From: Rubrobacter_A sp965214435
GTDB taxonomy: Bacteria; Actinomycetota; Rubrobacteria; Rubrobacterales; Rubrobacteraceae
DNA length: 64,000 nucleotides
Assembly (NCBI GenBank): GCA_965214435.1
Contig: OZ243960.1
Location: 2,666,001 to 2,730,000, forward strand
Direction of reading: 5' to 3'
The position numbers and the translations under genes were made by a program. Below are positions 24,072 to 33,039 of the stretch, one piece after another (positions within the stretch are counted from its first letter, which is position 1; every line of letters begins with the position of its first letter). The notes under the pieces are model-generated. The model saw nothing but the letters and a program-made list of their open reading frames with translations. It was not told the DNA's origin and did no database searches.

Positions 24072-25243
24072 TGGAAGAGGAGCGCATAGTAATAGTCGGC
24101 GGTGGTCCGGGAGGGCTCGCGGCCGCCCAAGCCTACCGGGAGTCCGGCGGCCGGGGACAGGTCACCCTTCTCTCCGCCGAACCTTACGCCCCGTACAGCC
24201 GGCCACCGCTCACCAAAGAGTACCTGCGCGGCGAGATAGACCGGGACGAACTTCCGATGCAGCCGTCCGGGTGGTTTGAGGAAAACGGCGTGGAGCTACG
24301 CCTCGACGCCCAGGTCTTTAACATCGACCGCGACCGGGAAGTCATAGAGACCGGCGACGGCGAGATTCCGTACACCTCGTGCGTGCTCGCGACCGGCTCC
24401 GAACCCATCCGCATCCCGGTCCCCGGCGGCGATGACCCGGAGGTTCTGGTGATGCGGACCGTCGAGAACTCAACCCGGTTGCAGAGCCGGGTAGGTTCCG
24501 GGTCAAAGGCTGTCGTCGTGGGGTCGGGGTTTATCGGGTGCGAAGCTGCGGCGTCCCTCGCCATCCGGGGAGCCGAAGTAACGCTGGTAAGCATGGAGGA
24601 AATGCCCCAGGAAGCGCGGCTAGGGTCCGACGTGGGAGCGAGGATTCAGGCGTGGCTCCGAGGCTACGGGGTGGATCTGCGGCTCGGCTCTAACGTCGAG
24701 GAGATAGGGCGCGCAAACGGCGGCTTCCGGGTCGGAGTATCCGGCGGCGAGAGCTTAACGACCGATGCGGTGCTCTTCGGGACCGGCGTGCAGGCCCGCA
24801 CGACGCTGGCGGAGAAGGCGGGGTTGGAGATATCCGAGGGCGGCGTGATAGCCGACGCCTCGATGCGCACCAGCGCCCCGGGCATCTTCGCCGTCGGGGA
24901 CATCGCCTACGCCCACAACCGGGCCGCCGGCCGTCACCTCAAGGTAGAGCACTGGGGCGACGCCCTGGAGCACGGCCGCGTCGCCGGGACCGTTCTGGCG
25001 GGCGGTGAAGCCTCGTGGGCCGCGGCCCCCGGCTTCTGGTCCACGATGGGCGCGGAGACGCTGAAGTACGCCGCCTGGGGCGACGGCTGGGACGAGGTAA
25101 ATTTCGTGGACCACGGCGAGGACTCGTTTACCGCCTGGTACGGCCAGGACGGTGTCTGCGTCGGCGTCCTGACCCACAACTACGACGAGGACTACGAAGA
25201 AGGCCGGAAGCTGGTCGAGGGTGGAGCCTCTCTACCCCGTTGA
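24071..25243 (+). CDS. FAD-dependent pyridine nucleotide oxidoreductase (ferredoxin reductase-like)
   Basis: A 390-residue two-dinucleotide-fold flavoprotein. FAD site VIVGGGPGGLAAAQAYRES is at the N terminus, CVLATGSEP is the second FAD motif, NAD site VVVGSGFIGCEAAASL follows, and GIFAVGDIAYAHN is the ATG-like FAD motif. The C-terminal reductase domain resembles ferredoxin/rubredoxin reductases. No redox-active CxxC is present. It shares its first base with the last base of the methyltransferase gene. It may supply electrons to the acyl-CoA dehydrogenase-like protein; inference from position. Confidence 0.88.
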   Translation: MEEERIVIVGGGPGGLAAAQAYRESGGRGQVTLLSAEPYAPYSRPPLTKEYLRGEIDRDELPMQPSGWFEENGVELRLDAQVFNIDRDREVIETGDGEIPYTSCVLATGSEPIRIPVPGGDDPEVLVMRTVENSTRLQSRVGSGSKAVVVGSGFIGCEAAASLAIRGAEVTLVSMEEMPQEARLGSDVGARIQAWLRGYGVDLRLGSNVEEIGRANGGFRVGVSGGESLTTDAVLFGTGVQARTTLAEKAGLEISEGGVIADASMRTSAPGIFAVGDIAYAHNRAAGRHLKVEHWGDALEHGRVAGTVLAGGEASWAAAPGFWSTMGAETLKYAAWGDGWDEVNFVDHGEDSFTAWYGQDGVCVGVLTHNYDEDYEEGRKLVEGGASLPR

Positions 25244-26889
25244 CGCCACCGGAGCAGGATCTGCGAATATCGGTCGTCGTACCGGCCCGCAACGAGGAGG
25301 CGCTGGTCGGTGCCTGTCTTACAGCCCTAGCGGAGCAGGAAGTTATAAGACCGGAAGAGTACGAGGTGCTGCTGATCCTGGACCACTGCACGGACGGCAC
25401 CGAAGACCGGGCGCGGGAGGTGTCGGAGAGCTACCCAAAGCTCCGGCTCCTGTATCTGGAGGGTCCCGGCAAGGGCGCCGGTCAGGCCCGGAGGGTCGGC
25501 ATGGAGGCCGCGTACACCAGGCTCAAGGGACTCGGCCGCCCGGAAGGGCTGATAGCTTCGACGGATGCCGACACGGTGGTAGCTCCAGACTGGCTTTCGG
25601 CCCAACTAGCGGCGGCTGGCCGCGGGGCCCGGGCCATCGGGGGGCGCATAGAGCTCGGCGACGGTGGGGCGGCGCTGCCCGAGGGCGTGTGGGGCTGGCG
25701 CGCCGAACAGGGCCGGGAGCGGCACCAGCGCGTGATCTCCGAGCTTTCCTCCGGAGGGGACGCGGGTAGCGCCGAGCACTGGCAGTTCAGCGGCGCTTCG
25801 TTATCGCTAACCGCGGAAACCTACGGGAAGATCGGGGGTCTCCCCCCGCAGGCGGCGCTCGAAGACGAGTACCTGGAACGCACCCTCCACCAGCACGCCA
25901 TCCCGATAGAGCGCCCGCTGTCCGTAAAAGTCTCGACCTCCGCCCGGCTCGTCGGACGGGCGCATCGGGGGCTGTCCCGAGACCTATCTTTGGCGGCCTG
26001 GATCCAGAACAACACCTTCGACGCCGTAGACTTCAGACCCACCAGACTAATCGTCAGCAAAAAAGAAACCGTAAGCCTGGTTATCCCCCTAAGCAGCGCG
26101 GACATCACCCCGTCCCGGCTAAATGTCCTGGACCGCTTGGAACGCTCCGGTATCGTGGATGAGGTTGTAGTACCGCTGCTAGATTCCGGCGAGACGAGTA
26201 GTTTAAACCAATATATTGATATTATTTTACAACCAGCGGCGGAGCTTTATCCACAGTTTGGGCCGTGCCGGGGTTACGGAGACGCTCTGTGGCGCGGGTT
26301 TACGGCTGCTAGTGGCGAGATCTTGGTTTCCGTTGACCTGGATCACTTAGACGCCGAGGGCTCTAGCGTGAGCGGGCTTCTCGGACCGTTGCTCGAAGAC
26401 GAGAGACTTCAGTTAGTAAAAGGCATTCGTAGTTGTAGAGATAACACCACAGAGTTGTTGGCGCGGCCCTTGATCAACCTTTACGTCCCCGAACTTTCCG
26501 GGTTTGCCGACCCGTTATCCGGTAACCTCGCCGCCCGGCGGCCCCTACTGGAGACTTTATCTTTCCCGGTCGGTCAGGGAGCGTACATCAGCCTCTTGCT
26601 CGACGCCGCCCGGACCCGCGGCATGGAAGCCCTCGCTCAAACAACTTTGCGTGCTCCCGAACCAGAAAACACTATTCCGCCTGAAACCGGCGAAGCGGCT
26701 TACGCGATGCTCGTTGCGGTCGCCAGCCGGGTGATCGGGGTCGGGGACGACCGGCTAGAGGAAATTTCACCCGGTCCCTTTATTCTCCCGACAAAAGATG
26801 GTTTCGAGGCCCGGCGGGTGGCCGTCGAAGAACGGCCCCCGCTACGGTCTTTAGTCACCGCCCCGGACCAGGTTATTTTAGAAGGCTGA
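25240..26889 (+). CDS. Two-domain glycosyltransferase: GT2 fused to GpgS-like domain
   Basis: About 549 residues, starting at a TTG that overlaps the previous stop (TTGA). The N-terminal half (ISVVVPARNEEALVGACL, ASTDADTVVAPDW, EDEYLERTL) is a family 2 transferase. The C-terminal half (VSLVIPLSSADI, GYGDALWRGF, VSVDLDHLDAEG, TELLARPLINLYVPELSGFADPL) resembles glucosyl-3-phosphoglycerate synthase, GT81. The DxD-like motif is VDLDHLD. From about 26.03 kb the codon use becomes clearly more AT-rich, including TTA, AAT, ATT. Single long frame, no frameshift. Donor and acceptor are unknown. Confidence 0.85.
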   Translation: MTPPEQDLRISVVVPARNEEALVGACLTALAEQEVIRPEEYEVLLILDHCTDGTEDRAREVSESYPKLRLLYLEGPGKGAGQARRVGMEAAYTRLKGLGRPEGLIASTDADTVVAPDWLSAQLAAAGRGARAIGGRIELGDGGAALPEGVWGWRAEQGRERHQRVISELSSGGDAGSAEHWQFSGASLSLTAETYGKIGGLPPQAALEDEYLERTLHQHAIPIERPLSVKVSTSARLVGRAHRGLSRDLSLAAWIQNNTFDAVDFRPTRLIVSKKETVSLVIPLSSADITPSRLNVLDRLERSGIVDEVVVPLLDSGETSSLNQYIDIILQPAAELYPQFGPCRGYGDALWRGFTAASGEILVSVDLDHLDAEGSSVSGLLGPLLEDERLQLVKGIRSCRDNTTELLARPLINLYVPELSGFADPLSGNLAARRPLLETLSFPVGQGAYISLLLDAARTRGMEALAQTTLRAPEPENTIPPETGEAAYAMLVAVASRVIGVGDDRLEEISPGPFILPTKDGFEARRVAVEERPPLRSLVTAPDQVILEG

Positions 26890-26920
26890 CCCTTACTCCG
26901 GCTAGTCCTGCGCGTGGCCG

Positions 26921-27301
26921 CTACGACTTCTCTTCCCGGTACTGCTCAATATCCTCGTAGACCTCGTCCGGCATCTCCAGCTCGTTGTAGATGTTGCAGG
27001 CGTCCGGGTCGTCGGGGTTCGGGCAGATGTCGAAGTCCTGCTGGCTCTGCCACTCCAGGATGCGCTCCCGGCGCGGCGGGTTGTAGCCTTTCTCCGAGAC
27101 CTGCTGGACCAGCCCGCGGGCTTTGTTCTCGTCCGTGTCGCTGTCTTTGGTCAGGTACTCGACCAGTTCCTCGTTGCTCATGAAGTAGCGTCCGATCATG
27201 GTGAACGTCAGCCGCCCGTAGTGGCCGATGTCCTCGCCCCGCTCCAAAGCGTCGAGCATGTGGCTCATCATCGAACTCTGGCGTAGATCCTCTGCCGGCA
27301 T
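26921..27301 (-). CDS. Acidic hypothetical protein, 126 residues
   Basis: A hydrophilic acidic protein with ATG at 27299-27301 and AGAGG ahead. It contains MLDALERGEDIGHYGRLTFTMIGRYF, a helical middle, and a C-terminal run rich in D, E and Y with two cysteines (ICPNPDDPDAC). I do not recognise the family. It is convergent with the glycosyltransferase and divergent from the exported glycosidase. Codon use is normal for the window and the start signal is fair, so it is probably real. Confidence 0.65.
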   Translation of the reverse strand: MPAEDLRQSSMMSHMLDALERGEDIGHYGRLTFTMIGRYFMSNEELVEYLTKDSDTDENKARGLVQQVSEKGYNPPRRERILEWQSQQDFDICPNPDDPDACNIYNELEMPDEVYEDIEQYREEKS

Positions 27302-27604
27302 CTAAAACCTCTTTCGTGGCTGCATAGCTTTCGTCCGCACTATACGGGTACTATGACAAAGAAACGTGAAAATAAGCACAGTAAACTTTACAGTGAGTCT
27401 ACTGACTCCTGTTTCTAGCAAGGTAGAGTGACAAAGCTTCGACTGCGCACTCCACCCGTTTTCGGCTTGCATACTCCTAGCTACTACTGCGGTCCGCGAC
27501 TTCACACGACATCCAATAGAACTGCACAAGTCCAGTATTGACCCACACACGATGATTGATGTAAAGTGCACAATCGACGGGGTAGGAGTAGATCGGGGAA
27601 GGTT
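27302..27604. other. AT-rich divergent promoter region
   Basis: About 300 bases without a gene and distinctly richer in A and T than the neighbours. It contains the short palindrome GTAAACTTTAC near 27382-27392 and a likely promoter for the exported glycosidase (TTGACC at 27538-27543, 18-bp spacer, TAAAGT at 27562-27567). No RNA gene was recognised. Confidence 0.5.
27538..27567 (+). promoter_or_regulatory. Candidate promoter of the exported glycosidase
   Basis: TTGACC, 18 bases, TAAAGT fits a sigma-70-type promoter. The predicted start would be near 27574, which argues for the GTG at 27605 (with GGGGAAGG ahead) as the translational start rather than the earlier GTG at 27566. Confidence 0.45.
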
Positions 27605-30316
27605 GTGAATACTTTGCTCAAGAAGTGGTGCGTGCTTGGCGGGATAGGGACCATGATATGCGTAATGTTTCTGGCGTTTGCGGCCCTGGTTTGTCCAGTA
27701 CCCGCCACAGCTCAGGATACGACTGAGGATTCTACCGAGCCCCCGACGCTCTCCACGAAAGACCGGCTCGACGACCGGCGGTACGTCGTGACGGGTAGCC
27801 GAGGGTACACGGTGGGGACGGAGGCTGGACTATTCCCGGCTATGGGCTTCCACACTCGCGGGGAGATGGCCGGTATCTGGTCGCCGCCTATAAAGCTGCT
27901 CGACGGTATCTGGTTTGGTATAGACGATGAGTGGATCGGCCCGGCGGACCGGTTTACCAGCGGCTACGGCTACGCGAACCTGCACTTCCCAGGCCGCGAA
28001 GGACTAGAGATAAGCCGCACGGACTTTGTACCGGATAGCCGGCGCGCCGCACTGTTCGGCCTGACATTTACGGCCGGTGAAGAGGAACAAAACTTCACGC
28101 TGAAGATGGACGCCCACTCCGAGCTTATGAGCGCCTACCCGTGGGGAGACACCGAGCCCTCTCAATTAGACTACAACCTCGAAGATCAGGTCTCCGCCGA
28201 AAGCGGGACGCTGGTCTTCCGCGAGCAGGGCAAACCGCCGGTGGACAACGCCGCCGAGCACGACTGGGCTGCCATAGTAGGGTCTAACCTGGCGCCCTCG
28301 GGCAGCGAGACCGGCGAGGACTTCCGAGGTCCACAGGACCCGGCCAAGATATGCCCGCCCGTTCCCGAAGAGGCGCCGAAACGCTGTGACGACACCGCCT
28401 ATGGCAAGGGCAAGGGCGGACAATTACGGTACGAGGTCAATATCCCGGCTGGCACGACGCAGACGATCTGGTTTGCCGTCGCCGGTTCGGACAAGGGCTA
28501 CGAAGAGGCGAGAGGCGAGTTTGAGGCGGTACTCGCCAACCCGGAGGGTCTCCTGGATCAGAAGTCTGCGGACCGGCTCGCGCTCCAGGATCACACCCAG
28601 CTAGACATCCCCGGCGACCGCCAGCTTCAAGAGAGCATCGACTGGAGCAAGCAGAACCTCGCCGACGCCGTGCAGTACGTCGAAGACGCGCAGATACGGG
28701 AGACCAACTCGGGAGAGAATTATCCGCCACCTGAGGGAACGATGGAGGCGATGCGTTTTCTTGGAGCCGGCTGGCCCGACTACCCCTGGCTTTTCGGTAC
28801 CGACGGCGAGTACACCGTCTTCGCGAGCATAGCCGCCGGCCAGTTCGAGCCCATAAAAGACCACCTCCGCGCCCTGCGAAACGTGAGCCTCATAGATAAT
28901 GGTAACTCCGGCAAGGTCGTCCACGAGGTCGTCTACGACGGCTCGGTGTTTTTCGGGTCCGACGCCGACGACGGTAACACCGACGAGTCCGCCAAGTTCC
29001 CGTCGGCGGTCGCCGCGGTCTGGCGCTGGACCGGCGACGACGCCTGGCTGGACGAGATGTACGGCTACTCCAAGTCCAACCTGGAGCATATCTTCCGGGA
29101 TCTGGACAAAGACGGCGACCTCTGGCCCGAAGGTCTTGGCAACGTGGAGCGCGAGGGCATGGGCGACGAGAAGCTGGATAACACCGTCTACACCATCCGG
29201 GGCCTCGTGGACCTCGCGGACATGGCCGAGTACCAGGGAGATACCGCGACGGCCGAGTGGGCCACGAAGCGCGCCGACGCCATGATCTCGAGGTTCGGAG
29301 AAACTTGGTGGATGCCGGACATTCCACAACACGCCGACTCTTTAAAGGGCGAAGAAGAAAAGATCCAGCAGCGGCACTGGATCGGGGTGACCCCCATGGA
29401 AATAGAGCTTACCCGCAGCGGCGACCCGGTCCTCGGTCTTCCGCCAGAAGATCAGGCCAACAAAGCCCTGGACCTCCGCGAGGAGGATTGCTACTCCAAC
29501 GAGTTCGGCCTCTTCCACACCGGCGGTCCCGGCTGCGATAGCGCCCCCGATTCCCCGTCCGAGAAACAATCCTACACCCTGAACACCGCCATAATGGCCG
29601 TCGCCGAGGGCAACTACGGCCGTCTCGGCCCCGAAAATCAGGGACGCTTCACCCGCGCCAACGCCCGCCTGCAGTTTGCGGACCCGGGTAACCCCGGCGG
29701 CGAACCGGTCGAGATGCCGGGGGCGATGCCGGAGATAGCTCCCTCGCCCATGAACGACCGGCTTATATCCCGCCCGTTCAATGAGCGTCCGATGGTCCAT
29801 CAAGCCTGGGGAGCCTACGGCACCATCTGGCCCGTCGTCCACCAGCAACTCGGCATCCGGCCCGACCTCGGTAACGGCCGCCTCGAAGTGACACCCCAAC
29901 TCCCGCCGGACTCTTCGCCGCTATCCGGTTCCAATATACTCATGGGCGACGGCTCGGTAGACGTTTTCACCTCTGCGGAAGAAGGAGTGTACGAGACGAC
30001 CGTTACTTCGCGGGTCACGGCAAACCTGGTCCTCGGCCATACCCTAGCGGCCGACGAGGAAGTCTCGGCCGTCACGCTCGACGGGGCGCACGTCTCCTAC
30101 GACGTGCGCCAGACCAACCGGGGCAGGGAGATCCTGGTGGACGCTGGCACCGTTGCGGGGCAACACTCGCTCGTCGTAACGACCGGAGACGCCAGACTTC
30201 CCTACAGCGGAGGCGTAAACCCCGCTACCGTCGTCGGTGTCGCGATGATCCTGGCAGGCGCGACGATCGCTCTCACTGCTAGGCTCCAGCGGTGCACACA
30301 AAGACGACGGTTCTAG
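27605..30316 (+). CDS. Exported six-hairpin glycosidase-like protein (debranching/GH63-like)
   Basis: A 903-residue protein with an N-terminal signal (VLGGIGTMICVMFLAFAALVC, cleavage after PATAQ predicted) and a C-terminal membrane segment followed by a basic tail (VVGVAMILAGATIALTARL). The centre contains the alpha/alpha-toroid signatures of the amylo-alpha-1,6-glucosidase/GH63 superfamily: GWPDYPWLFGTDGEYT, KFPSAVAAVWRWTGDDAWL, DKDGDLWPEGLGNVERE, ERPMVHQAWGAYGTIWPV. The N-terminal part is a beta-sandwich typical of such enzymes. The likely substrate is a surface or external alpha-glucan or alpha-mannosyl compound. Start choice rests on GGGGAAGG and the promoter. Not part of an obvious operon. 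Confidence 0.8.
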   Translation: MNTLLKKWCVLGGIGTMICVMFLAFAALVCPVPATAQDTTEDSTEPPTLSTKDRLDDRRYVVTGSRGYTVGTEAGLFPAMGFHTRGEMAGIWSPPIKLLDGIWFGIDDEWIGPADRFTSGYGYANLHFPGREGLEISRTDFVPDSRRAALFGLTFTAGEEEQNFTLKMDAHSELMSAYPWGDTEPSQLDYNLEDQVSAESGTLVFREQGKPPVDNAAEHDWAAIVGSNLAPSGSETGEDFRGPQDPAKICPPVPEEAPKRCDDTAYGKGKGGQLRYEVNIPAGTTQTIWFAVAGSDKGYEEARGEFEAVLANPEGLLDQKSADRLALQDHTQLDIPGDRQLQESIDWSKQNLADAVQYVEDAQIRETNSGENYPPPEGTMEAMRFLGAGWPDYPWLFGTDGEYTVFASIAAGQFEPIKDHLRALRNVSLIDNGNSGKVVHEVVYDGSVFFGSDADDGNTDESAKFPSAVAAVWRWTGDDAWLDEMYGYSKSNLEHIFRDLDKDGDLWPEGLGNVEREGMGDEKLDNTVYTIRGLVDLADMAEYQGDTATAEWATKRADAMISRFGETWWMPDIPQHADSLKGEEEKIQQRHWIGVTPMEIELTRSGDPVLGLPPEDQANKALDLREEDCYSNEFGLFHTGGPGCDSAPDSPSEKQSYTLNTAIMAVAEGNYGRLGPENQGRFTRANARLQFADPGNPGGEPVEMPGAMPEIAPSPMNDRLISRPFNERPMVHQAWGAYGTIWPVVHQQLGIRPDLGNGRLEVTPQLPPDSSPLSGSNILMGDGSVDVFTSAEEGVYETTVTSRVTANLVLGHTLAADEEVSAVTLDGAHVSYDVRQTNRGREILVDAGTVAGQHSLVVTTGDARLPYSGGVNPATVVGVAMILAGATIALTARLQRCTQRRRF

Positions 30317-30457
30317 TGACAGCGGGTTACAGCCCACGAGTAACCCTGAGCCCCTACAACGTACTAGAAGAAGACCTCGAAGAAACGCAGAGGTTATGGA
30401 CTCGCGTCGGTTCCGTGGCCTGTCTGAGATTGAGAGCAGTACGCGGAAAGGAGAACA

Positions 30458-30765
30458 TTGCCACGAACAAACCCGGCCTACCCACCGGAGTTTCGCCGAG
30501 AAGCTATCCGGCTGGTTAGAGCCTCCGATGAGGAGCATCCCATTCCCGAAATCGCCCGGGAGACCGGTGTCCCCGATGGCACCCTCAGGAGCTGGGTAAA
30601 CCGGGACGAGATCGACGAAGGCAAGCGAGAGGGACTTACCACCGAAGAGAGGGAGGAACTGCACAGGCTGCGCCGTGAGGTGAAAGTCTTGCGTCAAGAG
30701 AAAGAGATCCTCTGAAAAGCGAGGGAAGCCTTCGCCAAGCCTTTTTCGCCAGGGAGGAGATCGGG
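30458..30765 (+). pseudogene. IS3-family transposase OrfA, interrupted
   Basis: A TTG start with AAAGGAG ahead begins a helix-turn-helix protein (YPPEFRREAIRLVRA, IPEIARETGVPDGTLRSWV) with a leucine-zipper-like region (LRREVKVLRQEKEIL). A TGA at 30713-30715 stops it where homologues continue KKAAAFFA; the read-through (KAREAFAKPF) matches that tail. The stop is most simply a nonsense mutation. Confidence 0.75.
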
Positions 30766-30785
30766 GGTCGGTGAGCCGCTTTAGT

Positions 30786-31437
30786 GTGCGGTGCGGCCGA
30801 CGCAGGGTGGCCCGGCTAATGAAAGCCGCAGGGCTTTAAGGCTGCATGAGGGACAAGAAGCGTAGAACCACCCGCCATGATCCGCGGGCCGCTCCCACAC
30901 CAGACCTGCTCCGTAGGGACTTCGTTACCAACCCGCCCAACAGGGTCTGGCTAGCGAAGCTGGATATCACCTACATACCGACGCGGGAAGGCTTCCTCTA
31001 CCTAGCCTTCATCCTGGACACCCATTCGATAAGGATCGTCGGGTGGTCTATGGACTCTCATAAAACAGAGCTCGTGGTCGACGCCCTGGAGATAGCGGTA
31101 GCGAAGCTAGGCGGCGAAAGCCATCCGCGGGACTCGTGTACCACTCTGATCGCGGCGTCCAGTACACGGCTATCTCTAGGCGAAGCCTGGCAAGCGCCTC
31201 AAAGAGGTTAGCACCGTTCCTTCGATGGGAAGAACCGGCACCGCCCTAGACAACGCTATGGTAGAGAGCTTTATTGCCACCTTGAAGACCGAGCTCGTGC
31301 ATAGACAGCGCTTTCCTGCTCGGGAGGTAGCAAGGAGTGCCATCTTCGAGTATCTGGAAGGGTCCTACAACCGGCGCCGGCTACACTTGGCTTTAAGCTA
31401 CCGAAACCCTGCAGATTACGAAGAGACTACAATGTAA
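30786..31437 (+). pseudogene. IS3-family transposase OrfB fragments (DDE integrase), frameshifted
   Basis: The remnant starts at VRCGRRRVARLMKAAGL, hits an in-frame TAA at 30837-30839, resumes with RRTTRHDPRAAPTPDLLRRDF and DITYIPTREGFLYLAFILDT, then changes frame before GLVYHSDRGVQYT and again before GKRLKEVSTVPSMGRTG, ending in DNAMVESFIATLKTELV and YNRRRLHLALSYRNPADYEE. The three catalytic acid positions remain but in different frames. About 90 residues of the OrfB N terminus are missing. Confidence 0.8.
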
Positions 31438-31621
31438 GGAGTCGCCGTGGCGTAGATGCTACCCGTCCACGAGACCGAGGTAATTCTACTTTTGCCTCCG
31501 CCGCGAAGTTCGTGTAGGCGGCGAATACTACCTCGTATCCGGCATCCTTGAGACCCAGAGCAAGGGCGAGGTAGGGCTGTACGTCTCCCCGGCTGCCCAT
31601 AGCGAGTATCGTGATGCGCAC
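31427..31621 (-). pseudogene. N-terminal fragment of a GT1 (UDP-glucosyltransferase/MGT) gene
   Basis: From a GTG at 31619-31621 the frame reads ITILAMGSRGDVQPYLALAL, then GLKDAGYEVVFAAYTNFAAE, a textbook start of GT1 glycosyltransferases. Similarity ends near 31500, and the remaining 20-odd codons are unrelated sequence up to the IS remnant. The rest of the gene, normally about 400 residues, is absent on both sides of the IS remnant. It lies 36 bp after the P450 gene and was probably its operon partner. Confidence 0.75.
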
Positions 31622-31656
31622 AGCACTCTCCCGGTCGGTCGCTCTCGACCGAAGCT

Positions 31657-33039
31657 TCATCGAGCGACCGCGGAACCTGCGACAGCGTGCGGGACCATCC
31701 ACACCGGGAAGCCCGGCTTCAAGGTGCCACTAGCTTTGGGCTCTATCTCCTGCCCTGGCACCAGGTCCAGCCGGTAACGCCGGGTCACGGTGGCAACGAC
31801 TAGAGTGGCTTCCATGAGCGCGAAGTTGTTACCGATACACTGCCTCGGCCCTCCACCGAACGGGAAGTAAGTGTAGCGAGGTCTTCCGCTGCCACTTCCT
31901 GGAGCGAAACGTTCGGGGTCGAAGCCTTCAGGGTTCTCCCAGAGGTCGGTTCTACGGTGGGTGACATAAGGGCACACCAGGAGGCCGGAACCGGCCGGGA
32001 TGCGGTAACCGTGGATCTCGTCCTCGTCTATCGCTTTGCGCGCCAGTATCCAGGCCGGCGGGTAGAGCCGCAGGGTTTCGTCCACTACCATCCGCGTGTA
32101 AGTAAGATTCGGAAGATCCCCGACTTCGGGTAAGCGGTCTCCGGTTACTTCGAGCGCCTCTGCGCGCACCTTGCGGGTGGCGTCCGGGCTTGTGGATAGC
32201 AGGTACCAGAGCCACGTCAGCGTGAGCGCGGTCGTCTCGTGGCCGGCGAGGTATATGCCCATTACCTCATCCCGCACCTGCCTCTGCGTCATCGCCTCCC
32301 CGGTCTCTTCGTCGCGGGCCGAGAGCAACATCGAGAGTAAGTCTTCCCGGCCGGCTTCTTCACGCCGGCGCGCGCGGATCATCCGGTAGACGGCTCCGTC
32401 GAGGATGGCTAGCGCCTGCTCGAAACGGCGGTTGACCGGCAGCGGGAGCCGAGAAGTCCACAGGGGCAACTGTATCCGCAACTCGATACCACGCATCGCC
32501 ACGTCGAAGGCCCAGGAGATCCTCTCGCCTTCGGTGCCCACCTCGCTACCGAACATGGTCTTCACGATGATCCGCTGGGTCAGAAGCTTCATCTCTTTAG
32601 CCACGTCGATAGCCCGGCCCGCGGACGCCGGCTCTTCCCAATCCCGCAACACCTTCTCCGTCTCTTCTACCATCGTCGCGGCGAAATGTTCCAGGTATCG
32701 CCGATGGAAGGCCGGCTGCATTAGACGCCGCTGCCGCAGCCAAGATTCGCCCTCGTTGAGCGCGAGCGCATCCCCGAACATTAGCCGGAACTTGCCGTAG
32801 CCTTTGACGTAGTTCTTCGCGTTGTTTCTTAGTACGTGCTGGATGTGGTCCGGGTCGGTCAGTAGCGTCATCTTCATTGGGCCGAGATCCAACCTCACGG
32901 TACCGCTGCCCTCGCACGCGGCGTTAACCATCGTCGCCACGGGACGGCGCAGGTAACCGGGCAACGACCCGACGACCGGATATCCTTTGAGCCGCGGAAC
33001 CCCGGTGCCGTTTCCACTCTTTACGACCGTGCTTTCCAT
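31657..33039 (-). CDS. Cytochrome P450
   Basis: A 460-residue soluble-type P450 mono-oxygenase. The I-helix AGHETTA, ExxR (DETLRLYPP), the PERF-like motif FDPERFAPG and the heme loop FPFGGGPRQCIGNNFA with the axial cysteine are all intact. The ATG at 33037-33039 has AGGGAGAG ahead and overlaps the tetR stop (TAATG); the frame is open further upstream but that is not coding. A truncated GT1 gene follows. P450 plus GT1 pairs often modify terpenoids or carotenoids, but the substrate here is unknown. Confidence 0.93.
   Translation of the reverse strand: MESTVVKSGNGTGVPRLKGYPVVGSLPGYLRRPVATMVNAACEGSGTVRLDLGPMKMTLLTDPDHIQHVLRNNAKNYVKGYGKFRLMFGDALALNEGESWLRQRRLMQPAFHRRYLEHFAATMVEETEKVLRDWEEPASAGRAIDVAKEMKLLTQRIIVKTMFGSEVGTEGERISWAFDVAMRGIELRIQLPLWTSRLPLPVNRRFEQALAILDGAVYRMIRARRREEAGREDLLSMLLSARDEETGEAMTQRQVRDEVMGIYLAGHETTALTLTWLWYLLSTSPDATRKVRAEALEVTGDRLPEVGDLPNLTYTRMVVDETLRLYPPAWILARKAIDEDEIHGYRIPAGSGLLVCPYVTHRRTDLWENPEGFDPERFAPGSGSGRPRYTYFPFGGGPRQCIGNNFALMEATLVVATVTRRYRLDLVPGQEIEPKASGTLKPGFPVWMVPHAVAGSAVAR

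Larger units (their letters stand above)
30458..31437 (+). mobile_element. Decayed IS3-family insertion element
   Basis: This stretch carries the orfA-orfB pair of an IS3-family element in ruined form: a premature stop in orfA, a deletion removing the orfB N terminus, an in-frame stop and at least two frameshifts. Terminal inverted repeats and target duplications could not be identified with confidence, so the boundaries are those of coding matches. It lies between the exported glycosidase and a truncated glycosyltransferase. Confidence 0.8.

Noticed and set aside
30340..30457. Left terminal inverted repeat of the IS element
   Set aside because: Short similarities to the right flank (GGACTCGCGTCGG versus GGAGTCGCCGTGG) are direct, not inverted, and too weak to define ends.
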